Assembly (NCBI GenBank): GCA_016806645.1
Contig: JACSYO010001674.1
Location: 3,893,501-3,957,500, forward strand
DNA: 64,000 nt
Origin: Ophiodon elongatus
Lineage: Eukaryota; Chordata; Actinopteri; Perciformes; Hexagrammidae
Reading direction: 5' to 3'
Part shown: piece by piece, positions 12,801 through 25,124 of the stretch
How positions within the stretch are numbered: the stretch's first letter is position 1
Layout of the letters: every line of letters starts with the position of its first letter
Made by a program: the position numbers and the translations under genes
The notes under the pieces: generated by a model
Database searches by the model: none
The model's input: only the letters and a program-made list of their open reading frames with translations
Told to the model about the DNA's origin: nothing

Positions 12801-15800
12801 AGTGGTGATGGTGTTGAGGGGTGGGGGTGGGGTGCGGTGGTGGGGAGGTGGGGGGGGTGGCAGTCCTTTTTCACCTGCCACATTGCTCGTAAAATTTCTC
12901 ACAGAGTGTAACACATGAGATACCACATTTCCTCCAACCCGCTGTTAAATGCTATTTTTTCACACTTGCAATAGACCTGTTTTAAAGCTTTTTTGCACCT
13001 TTAAAAAAAAAAAAAAAAACACCCAGACGTTTGTCAGTTTTAAAATAGCAATGTGAGGATTCAAATTTAAAGGGGAAGACATGGTGGCTTCCCAGTTTCA
13101 TAACTTTTAAGCAATTGTTTTATATTATTTAGTAAAGGGACAGGTTAAATCTGGCTTTCCTTGCTGTGATCACCAGCTTGAAACTGAAATCTGACGAGCT
13201 AATGACGGCCTGCAGTCAAGCATCAGCTTGACTGCAGGCCGTTTTGACAACTGGTTCAATAGCAGCTGCTTACAAATTACTGTCAGATGTGACTACTTTG
13301 CTTTTGAAAATCACATTTTGGAGGAAACATATTGCCCAACAGTAACATAGGAGACCAGTCAAGTTCATTGAAAATGTAAACCGAGAAAGAACCGAGAGTC
13401 GTTGAGAGCAGGAATGATTGTATAAACCATTTTCCTTTAAAACTGGTGGCTCATTTCATAACAGTTGGCTTTTAATTACTTAATTAAGCAGTTTTGTGTT
13501 GCAGAAACATACACGTGTGATGTCTCAAAGAAAAGCACAAGGCAGCATTACTTTCCCCAAAAAATATCTACGTATAGTGGATATATTAAATATATATAAT
13601 ATATATATATATATATTTATATGTATGGTATGGTTATGCAATAGTTAACATGTATACACATGTATACACATGTTAACTATCTAGAAATTGGTAAATCATC
13701 AGTTAAACAAAAAAGATAAATATTTAAGGGTCAAAGTTTGCCCGTTGTGAAGATTTGCTGCTTTTCTTGCGCTTTGAATATCGACATTTAAAGACTTCAC
13801 CCTGGGCATTCTGAAATTGTGATGCATTTCATAGGTCAAACAATTAATCGAAAATATAATCAGCAGCAGCAGCTGTTAGTTGCAGCCCTACATCTCCTCC
13901 ATCAGTCACGTACTGTATATAGAGTTGATAAGTCTTACATTGTACAGGTAGAAAAATGCACCCTATGGAATTTAATTTATGATAATCTGACGTTACCTTA
14001 CATTAAGTCCTAATTCCAGCACTACTTGACAGGCTGGATGCAGGAGGACTGCATGGAAAAACATACACACAAATGAAGTCATTCAGATGGGTTGGCACTG
14101 CCGGAATCTTACGTTTATTTTCTTGTCGTGGTTAATAAAGTAGCTTGTGATCACCGGCCCCTGACTAAAATCAATACAAATGCATGAATTAAACGCTATG
14201 TTCCTTAAAACGACTATATGACTAAAATATTTGACGCTTAGTACGGTAACTGTAACTATCAAATTTGATTAAATTCATCACCATGCCTCGCCGCATTTAC
14301 AGTACACCATATAGGCCATCATGACTTTACTATGGTCGTTCTTAGTAGCTTTATTTATGCTGTGTGGTTTCAAAGCTGTCCAATAAATAAAAAACAATCA
14401 TCAAATCATGAGCACTGCTGGATAGAATTATGTGATCTGGGTCTTGTATAGTGAGGAGCTACTGGCCCATCTGTCTTTATTGACAATGATACTGAGTGGT
14501 AATCCTGTTTCCAGGCCAGCGCCAGTGAGGCAGGCAGCCTTTTTGGTTAGTTTATTATATCAGCCATCATTTCCATTATCTGTTCTGCTTTGGGCTCACT
14601 GCCATCATTTATGTGCAGGAGACATTGGCTCAGTGGACAATATTTTACTCGCTATCGCTAAAGCACATTGTTCAAGATTATTTCACATTATCCCAATCTT
14701 ATGTGCTAGCATTTAGTTTACTAGACAAGAAAGATATAGAAAGACAGGCAATTGCATGCAAAAAAAAATATCACAAGCTGAATTAAGAACACATGAATTA
14801 CTGCTATACTCAAATATGTCGGTATTTTTACTGAATTTGCATTGATCTGTTGATGAATGCTACTGCCTCACAATGCAATGCACACATGAAATCAAGAAGC
14901 AGCTCAAAGCTTGAAAAATTGTGGATGGTGAGCCAGCTAAATCTTGTAAAACAAAGAAGGAAGTAAACAGTTTGCTTTCTCTTTTTTTAAGTTGAATTGT
15001 CAGTAGTGTTCACAGCAGTCGCAGTGTGATGATCGACAGCTTATGTCTCGTACAGATGGTACAGAATCATTTCTTATATTCTGGCTGCATAAAGTGTAAT
15101 ATGCAGATTAGCGCACTGTATTGAATCAGTGTTTAATGTAGAACTGGGACGCAGCTATGGTTTCTAAATTGGCTTATTGTATTTGCTGATTTATTGATTT
15201 GTTTTATGATTATGTTCTTCAAAGTCCATATCTTACAGGGATTAATCATAAAAGAGGTGGTATCTAGGCTAAATGTACTGTAAGTTACTTTTGATAGTGG
15301 CTGCTGGAATTGAGTGTCTTAACTATCTCATGCAATGATTGTACAGTTTGATTATGTTTGCACCATTTTCTTCCATTTCTTTCTGTTATCTGCACACTTT
15401 TGAGGCACAGGGCCATTTAAAAAAAAAAAAAAGACAAACGGTAAACTATGACCCTTTCGCCCAAAATGACTGGTTCGAGAAATCTGAGAACATGGAACAG
15501 ATAATTGGTGGGGCCGTAGGTAGAGCAGACTGTCCATTGATCACAGGGTTGGTAGTTACATGTCACCGTACGTCGTAGCTTGCTGCCATCGGTGTGTTAG
15601 TGTGAATGGGTGAATGAGAGGCAAAAGCCTTGAAAAGTGCTTTGGATAAAAGCGTAGCCAAATTTAGATAATCTGGAACATTTCCAATTTATTTTAATTA
15701 CATTAGAATATTAAATTCCTTGGTTTATATAAGTTTTTCAGGACTAACTTTTCTCTCATGAACGTATATGTATATACGTATGGTGTATATTTTCCAGGGG

Positions 15801-18189
15801 CAGTGAAGCACGTAATGAATGTAGGTATAATAAGGCCCGTAGAGGAACTCATTGAGGCTGACTGACTTCTGGTCAACCCCTGGACAATCCCCGGCCAATG
15901 TGGAGCTCTCTTAATTTGTTGAAGCCATATTGATTCAAGTCAGGAATCTGTTAAGCTTTAACAGATTTCTGCCTTAAAAAAGATGCAGTCGATGTTTAGA
16001 GATGCACCAATACCAATTTATACTAACATTAGATATCTGTCCGATACTTACTCAAATAGCTGGATCGGGTATCGGTTCCAAAGTGCACGTCTGGTATTGG
16101 AAACCATTATTTCAATAAATGATTTTGCTTTGCAAAGTTAGGAAATCAATGTTTAAGTCAAGCCTGACGATGCCTTACACATAAAAGAATGGTCCCAGTC
16201 TCTTCCACACAGGTTATTAACTAAACACTGGTATTGTATTGATGTGGGGTATCAGCCGATACCCAAAGCTCAGGTATTGGTATCGGGACTCATAAAGTAG
16301 GACAGGCGCATCCCTATTTATGGAGCTCATTTAATCTTTCTTGGGTCCTTTTGTGTCTAATCAAAAAAACACAAACTCAAGATCATTATTCTGACTTTTT
16401 AGTCCACCGAGTTGTACTAGAAAGTGTAAACACAAGACCCATTGGATCAAGTCTGTTTTGTGTTTCCTGGCTTCAGTCTGTGTCTGCAGTTTTTTGGAAG
16501 TCTTCCTACTGCAGTCAAATGATCTGACTCAAATGAAATCAAGTCCTCAGAAGAGTTGGTCTCAGATCCTGGATGACAGAGAGCGTAAAGGTGCTTCACT
16601 AGATCTCTTCTCTAAGAAGTGTTGAGTGCACTCCAAGAAATATCTTTCTTAACCTTTCCTTGGCTCAGTTATTTAGATTTAAGATCTTGTAATTCTACAA
16701 ATTAGTCAATTTCTTTTACTTCTTTCCATGTTTTTTCACCTGTTTTTGAGTTTGAGAAGAACAAGTCATAATATATAGAGGATATACAGAATAAGGCAAA
16801 TGCTAGAGACATGAATTGATTTCACCTTACTCTCAGATCTTTTCACATTAAAAACTTGAACTTGAAAAGTTGACAAAATGGATCATTTTTGCAGCGTGTG
16901 CATGAATTGAAGTGCAGACCAACCCGTATTAGCATGTAAATCACTTCAGGATGTGGAACTATCACTCAGAGTTGAGCACCAGGGATTTAACAGCAGTCCA
17001 CTCAGATCCCCATGCGCTTCTTAACTGTACCATCAATTGCCTTTTTGTGTGAATGGATCTTCTTAGTTGATTATTTCCATCCTGCATTCAGTGAAAAGTG
17101 CTCTTTGCGTCACATTAATTCCCTTTGAGAGATGGCTTGCAGGTCAGTTTAACTACACCTTTCTCTTTTTGTTTAAAGATTATATTATGGGGCTTTTTTT
17201 AAAACTTTATTTGACAGTATAGGTGAAGATAGACCGGAAAGGAGGGAGTTAGAGAAAATCATGTAGCAAAGGGCAGTGGGTTGGAATCAAACCTGGGCCG
17301 CCGCTAAGGACTTGGCCCCGGTACACCAAGTCAGCTACCCAACCTTTCCTTTAATACACATCCAACATGGAAAGCTTAATACTTCACTCAATTCCATAGA
17401 CACTCACTCACTCATTCTGGAGAACGTAGTTTGTTGAGCTGTTGAACTGCATACAGAGAGGTGTTTTTGTTGTTCAGCTTATCCTCATTGACATAAATGG
17501 GGTGGACAATAAAATAGAAACACCTGTCAGTGTCAGCTGCCATCTGTCAGTGTAATATTTCTTCTGGTTTTAAAAATGAATTTACAACCTGATTCTCACC
17601 TGTTGTCTGTATCTGCTGTTTAAAGCTGAAATAGATTGAGTAGATGAAGATACTGATGGAGCAGTTGTTAGCGCTGTTGGATTTCAACCTGTTGTCTGGC
17701 CTTTTCTCGTGGCGTTTGCATGTGACGTGAATGTTTGCCCGGATGGTTGTCTGTCCCTGTGATTAACGGGCAATCCCGTGTAGCCCGCCTCTCACCCAAT
17801 GTCAAGCGGGGATTGGCTCCAGTCCCCCAAGCAACGCGCAAGGTTAAGTGGGTTTAGCTAATGGTTGGATGGAAATGGAAAAAATACTAATGGACCAATT
17901 GACCTGAGTTCATATGGCAACTCTATTTTATGAACTTGTGTGTAAAGTATGTTTGACATACTGTATTTCTAAATAAATTTCTCTTTTGAATAGCATAAAT
18001 ATATTCAACATATTCCCAGGCCATCCCTGTGCCAAACAGCTAGCTATTCGGTGGATGACGCTGAATGTGCATGATGTTATGAAATATTTCAGCAGTTAAA
18101 CTATGATGACGCAGGCTTCCCTAGAGGCAGCATTTTGGTGACTGGTTTTAATAAAGATGCACTTAAGCTCAGATGTAATATAGTCCTGA

Positions 18190-18222
<33 letters not shown>

Positions 18223-21200
18223 GAATGTAAGTAGGTTAATTCTAGGAGTAATGTGAGGTCTGTATTGCTGGAGGCATATGCCATGCGTCCCACGTGCCTG
18301 ACTTCCAAATGAATCAAGGCTTTTCCACAGTGTTGATGCCACTAGCGAAGTGCATTGGGCTTTTTCAAACACTAAATATTACATCAAATAAGCCTGGCTG
18401 TGTCTCTGGTGTCACTAGTGAAAGCAGAATCAGCTTTTCAGGCTTGCAAAAATCTTCATTGCTGATTGTGAATAGACTACTCTAGTGATTCTAAATTTAG
18501 ATCTGCCATAGTTTGCACATGACATTTTAGGTGGTCCCAGCCTGCTAATTGCCTGGTTTTAAATCATCAAAAATAAGTTCTTGTCAAATAGTCAAAGAAT
18601 ATCGAATTCTATTAATACGTAATATCTGTTCTCTATATACTGAATGGAATGGTATACATTTGTTCTGTGCATGATCGTCCTGTTGTCCTTGAAGCATGAA
18701 CTGTCAGCAAGCAGTGTGGTGCTCTGTAGACAAATTGCTTACACTTCGCCAGCGATAAGTGATTGTTATTCAAATATGCAGTACATGTGATAAATCCCAG
18801 ACTGTATGTTTTAGTTGGGGTAGCATGACTCATGAATAATACTGTGTATATTTATATGGAAGGAATATGACATTAGGTACTTCAAAATGTGTGTTCCAGT
18901 CAAGTTCAATGAAATCAGTGAAATACAATACTTGTATTTCAATGTTTAATAAGAGGGAACAGTGACAGGACATTAGGATAACAACTCATCTCACACCTGT
19001 TGTAAGTAGTCCCACCTTATTCAGCTCTCGTGCTGTTGCTCATTCACTTTGGTGTTTGAGATGAGAAGATTTCTACCACTCACTTATCTGTTCATTGAAT
19101 TTGAGGCAACTGGCGAGATTAGCATAGCAACCGTGGCTATATGTCTAACAGTAAGGCAATTTGAATTTACGAGCTACATTGTTGAAATGAGATTACAAAA
19201 AAACAACAAAGGGTAAAAATTACAATTTGTGGCTTTAGATGGGGGTTGTGTGCAGGGCAATTTGTTGTCTCGACAGTGTGACTTCCTGTTGTCACCATGA
19301 GTTTGACAGGCAACCAGCCCAACCCCCCACAAAAGCACAAATGGTTTGGTTTTTGTCTGCATTAATCAGATGAGATACATATGTAAAGTGTTAATTAGCG
19401 AGCTTTATAGATGCAGGTAGTTCGATTGGCTCTGGATAAAGAAATAAAAAAAAAATGTTGTCCTACTTCTATTTCTTGACAGCACTTTGTTGGAACTTGA
19501 GTTACTGTTTAGTTATCCAGCAAATAAACAAAAGCAAACAACCTGGAAATGTATTTTGGCTCTCCTGGAAAGCCTGAGACTCCTTAAATAAACATTTCTG
19601 GCTCTAAGCCCCCAAACAACTCTTCTCTGAGTTGCTCTGTAATCTCCTGCATGCAGCATTGTGCTCACTTAACCTTGCAGTAAGCTGTTGCCTTCTTCTG
19701 TGAAGCTTAAATAATACAGGTCTGAGAGGGCAATCAAATACTCACAAAGAAACAGTCAGCAACAGATCTGAATCTCTGGAGGGTTAGTTTTGTGCACCAT
19801 GAACTCGGCTACAGGACTGCCCGACATGCAGGCCTCAATAATTTGAAGTTTCAAAAGCTTCTCAATTGTAATTCACCTCATCACCTCGCTGTGTTTCTGC
19901 TGAGTCGTGGGTTAGTCATTGAATTGTTGTCCACGTTGGACTGTTGCCTGTAATCCATCATTGCAACACAGCCCGCCTCCTCTCCAATACTCCCAGCAGC
20001 AGCCGCTCTCTTGTCCTTACTCCTCACCAGGTTTTTAAAAAAAAAAATTGGTTTGGCCGATGGATAACTCGTAATTGACATGTTCTGGTGTTTCATGCTT
20101 GTTCTCTTCAACAGATTGAGAAGATCATGAACTTGATTGGAGCAGGCATTGAAACGTCCAAAAAGAAACAGCCCAGCCCGAGCTCAGGTAACGTCTCACC
20201 ACCTATTGTGTTTTCACGGTGATAGAACTTGTCATTCATGCTGAATGGAGTTATTTTATTCTTCCAGAGATATGTGGTGTGTAATTTATTGGTTGGTTAA
20301 CGCAAAATGACAACTGGGTCTGGGGGATTAAGTGAGTCGTATTCATTAACCATTTATGAAGCTCCTAATTGCTCTTGTTGCTGCGTTCATGATAGCCCTG
20401 TAGAGTTAGTTGAACGGGAATTATATGTAATGTTAGCAGCAACCAAACTTCTCACACCCTTTAACTGATTACGTTTGTGAGCAGCTTTCTAAGAGCCTCT
20501 AGTCAGTATTCAAATACACCTTCAGAGAAGATAGAGGGGGGGAGGTTCTGTTTGTCCTCATAAGCCAAAGAGATCCAAGCGGACATTTGTTTGGCACATT
20601 ATTGTTATTTGTTAGACACAAGGTTTCCACTTTGAGGGAAATCTAATCAAAACTCCCCTCGCTGTGATATTTTTGTTTCCTGGAGTTACTGTATATCTCA
20701 ATACGGCTTGAATTGACAGTATGCTTCATCAAGTGTCCTTCAGGCAGTTCAGAGGGAGAAGCCAGCTGGCAATCGGCTCAGTTTGTTTAGATAACACTCC
20801 TGAGTTGATACAGTGTAAACCTACCTCTATCAGAGACTCTGCCATACGGTGGTTTCATCATACAGTATTGTGTAACAGCTCCTCTGGGTATGCACAGGAC
20901 GGCCTTTTAGAAATTGGCTTTATTAAGATACCATTTTCATTATCTATGCGCCGTATGTTTCACGGGTTCACAATCTGCTGGCCACTGCAAGGTGGAACAC
21001 CACCCGGGCTGAGAGACAGAAATGGTAAAACATGTGGCTGTGATAAAAGGATGTAAAGCAAGGAGGCAGAAAAGTAGAGAAGAAATTACATTTGGATTAG
21101 GAGAATTAAGACTTTTACTGCTGCCGCACCATTTAACCCGACACGTGTGGTTATTATATTACATCTTCCATCACTTCTTCCTGTCAGCCCATTACAAAGC

Positions 21201-24200
21201 CAGCAGTTACAATGGCAATACTCTACAATTACTACTTATAAAAAGGTAAGTAATAGTTTGACCTACTCAACCAATTAAACTAACGCTGAGTCTACAAAAT
21301 GCCAAGGACGTCTATTCATTTAATCAACGCTCTTCTTGATTTACTATGTTGAAATGTATCTTTCGGTCATGAAAGGGAACTAGAGATGAGGGTTGTGGTA
21401 AAAGTTGATTTGTTTAGGCTTTGAGACAACTAAAAGCTATATTGTGAAAGCAAATATTTATTACCCAATTTATTGAGATAATAATAATATAATAAAAGGA
21501 AACTTTTTAGCGCGCGCATTTTCACAGAAGTAAAATACAGTTTGTGTATCCGTCCCGTGATTGAGATCCGCTCCGACCTTTAATGGGTTATTCTTTTGCC
21601 CATGCTTCCCTCTTCCACCAAGTTTCGTAGAAATCCGACCAGTTAATTTTCCGTAAATCCTCCTTGGCGGAGTTAATAATTATCTAGCACCTTTCAGAAA
21701 TAAAATGCAGCTCAGTGTGCCTTACATGATAAAAAAGAGAAGAAAAGCGGAGACAATCTAAACCGTTATTATTGTAATACATTTACAACGAAAGGGGAAG
21801 AAAATGAATAAACAATGAAACATAATCAAATAAAACCAAGAGGAGATCCATATTAGCGAAGCAATCCTAAAGCAAAGCTGGTTTCTATTGCAGTGTTAAT
21901 TTATGATTTTAATTGTAACTTAACTTCCAGCACACCCAAGCATTCTTAGATTAATTGCTATCCTAACAATTAAGACCTGAGGTCATTCTACATTACATAA
22001 GAGGAAATATGTTGTTTGTTTTTTTCTTCTTCTTTTTCTTCTTCTTCTTCTACACATATAGGTGTGTGCTATTTATAGGCCTTGTTTGAAGAACGGCATG
22101 CAGAAAGTGTCCCAGATTCAGCTGAGTCATGCAGTTGCTCCCCTGATTTTAATCAGAGATCGTGCACAAGTAGTTCTAGAGGTTGCGAAGACGCTTTTGT
22201 TGCTGATTTTGTGCGTGTCGCTTGGTAAAGAGGGCATTTCTCTTTCACCACAACGTAATGAAAGAGAACAAACAGGTACCCGTCAGAGTCATCACCAGGA
22301 GAGGGAGGGAGGGGGGAGGAGGGGGAAAGAGAAGGAGATAAGGGAGATTACACAAAGATGGAAACCTAAATTGTCGCTCTTCCTTCCACCTTTATCTTTT
22401 TATTGTAACAGAACTGAGAAAAACCTCATCCTCCATCCCCGTTTCAGTGTATTCTATTTCCAATAAACCTTTTCCTTGTGTGCTGTCCCTCTCATATCCG
22501 GAGCCAAGGACGGCCAATTCATCTTCCAGAAACGGATCTCTGAACATCCGATTTTTTTTGTGGCTGTTTTTTTGTTGTCAACCAGCCCTGCAATTTTGCG
22601 CCATTCTGCATGCTCGAGGATGAGGTTGTACGTGTTGTGTGTCCATCACGAGTGCCTCGGTTGTGTGCTAAGAGAGCACTGAGTAAATGAGCTTAAAAAG
22701 AGAGAGGGAGTGGAGAGAGAGCTCGGCGAGCAGCACACAGGAGGCATCGGCTGGGTTTGTGTACAGGCACACTCTGACGTTCAAAGGGAGAGTCCGCCTT
22801 CAGTTTCCCTGAATTAATTCAGCTTTGCGACTCATTTTCTCCACTGCTTGGGTGTGTTGACAAGGAGCTAGTGCTTTTCTCCTGCTCTGATAAAGAGGCA
22901 CGGCTTTATCGAGGCACAACTTCCACCTCTCCCTCTGTAAATAGGTATTTCTGGGCGCGCCTCGGAGCCAAGTCTGGAACTAGCAGTGCTCAAACACTAC
23001 AGAAACCCACTTGGACAGATTTGACAGCTCGGTCCGTTTAACAGGGGATAAGACAGTGACCCAGTTCCCCCCCATCACGGAAGAGCATTGGATACTCTGT
23101 CAGTCAGTAATTAGGTCCTTCTACCGTGGGAGGTGTTGCTGTCCCAGATGAATGGAAGTAATTGGATGGCGTGGCGGGTATTTTTAACAGTCTTTGTCTG
23201 GATATTGTGGCGTAAGAGCTGACTTTGGCATGAGGCTCAGGAGGGAAGAGTAAAGAAGGAGTTGTGGGATCTTGTAGTGAATCATAATTAGTCCGCTTCA
23301 ATCCTTCTTACGTCCTATTACCATCTTATCTCGCTCATATGTTTCATCACCTCCTCCTATTAGTCTTTCTCTGACTCTTATCTGTCTCCTGCTCATTCTC
23401 TCCCTCTCCCTGCCTCGCTCACTCCCTCCTTCCGTCATCTTTCTCTTCACTCAGGCCAAATGTGACAGCGGCTTCTCTTTATGATAACAAATGATGAGCA
23501 CTGTTCCTTGTGGACGACTGACGGGTCACGGAGACCTGACTTGGCCTTATACCTGATCGTTAAAGCCAGAGCAACAGGGGTATAGGCGGCCAATTACGGA
23601 GGAGGCTCAATCAATAGCCCTTCACTTTGCTTCCCCTCAGTTGGCACCACTTCTTCTTGCCCTGACTGCCTTACTGACTGGCTGACTACCCATCTGGGAA
23701 TGTGTGAGGTGATTGCAAGCAGCTTGAAAGCCTGCATAATTACGCTCTGCCTTCAGCGCTATCCAGATAACACCCGTGATGGACGCAGTGAGCAGCCCTG
23801 CATAGGTGGGTGCTAAAGTCTTACAACTTCCTGTGTCCTGTGTTTTTTTTAACCCCAAATCTTAATCATATATTATCTCACTTGTTTATCCAGGCTTTTC
23901 TCCGTTAGAAGCCCCTGTTATGCTCTAAAAATGTGCAATGTGACGTGAGCATCTGGAAGTACATAATGGAATTTGCTTCTTATGACTGGGTGAGATGAAG
24001 AAGAGACAGGACTTGAAAGTGTGTCTCTTCTCTTCTCTTCTCTTCTCTTCTCTTCTCTTCTCTTCTCTTCTCTTCTCTTCTCTCCTCCTCTCCTCTCCTC
24101 TACTCTCCTCTCCTTTCCTCTCCTCTCCTTTCCTCTCCTCTCCTTCTCTTCTCCTTCTCTCCTCTCCTCTCCTCTCCTCTCCTGTACAAGTGCATAAGAT

Positions 24201-25092
24201 ACTTATGCCGACTTAAATCAACATTGCCCCCCTTTGTCCTGCCATCAAAGTAATATGTAAATGAATTAAAGCCGTCTGCTAATAAGCAGGGGCGTGATGA
24301 GGCTCTTTGTTTCAGTATCCCATGTTAAGAACTTGGCCGTTGCTTGTGCAGAAGAGGATCGGGGTCTTCGTCATCCCTTTTACATTCTAGTCATCCTTGG
24401 CAGAGAAGGACTGTGAATTTTTTGGGCTCTCTGTGCTTTCACTTTGCCTCTGATGGTGGTATCCTTTCGTGCACTGGCAAGATCAGAGTGCCTCTGCAAT
24501 TCTAATCAGTGCAGTGGGGGGGAGAGGTAGGGTAAGGTTAGAGAGAGAGAGACAGACAGAGAAGAGCGAGTGTGTGTATGTGTGTGCATGATATGTGAAA
24601 GAAAAAGGGGGAGAGAGAGACAGACGACGAAGAGAGGGAAAGTGTGTGTGTTTGTGTTTGAGGACAAGAGGCAGGGAGCGAGACGGAGTGAGGGAGGGAG
24701 AGGGAGGGAGAGGGAGAGGGAGGGGAATTGATATAGTGGGAGAGTGAGGCAGAGAGAGAGGTGGTTACGTGGAGCAGCACCCCACTTCATCAGGCAGCAT
24801 ACGGCAGCCCTGCAGTGCGATCACACAGCATGGGAATGGGGCTATGAGAGCGAGAGAGAGAGAGAAAGAAAGCAGAGAGAGAGAGAGAGAGACGAGAGCG
24901 AGGAAGGGGGGGGCAGAGAGTTAAAAAGAAGAGCTTGAGGGATTTGGTCGGATGATCTGAGTCTCTTGCCTGTCGTGGATGTGGGAAGGACGTGGCAGTA
25001 GTGGCTGAGGTTGAGTGCAGTTCTGTGGTCTCCTGTGCAGAAGTAAACCCGGCATCAGGACGTTATGCCCTGTGAGCAGTGAGGGGTTAGCG

Positions 25093-25124
<32 letters not shown>

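Larger units (their letters stand above)
7216..20114 (+). other. anks1a: anks1a intron (12.9 kb)
   Basis: No supported exon on either strand. Contains microsatellites (9566-9629, 9749-9827, 18190-18216), a perfect hairpin (13205-13242), hAT-like fragments (13841-13890, 15998-16316) and SINE-like copies (15485-15655, 17195-17345, 17730-17870). Confidence 0.75.
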
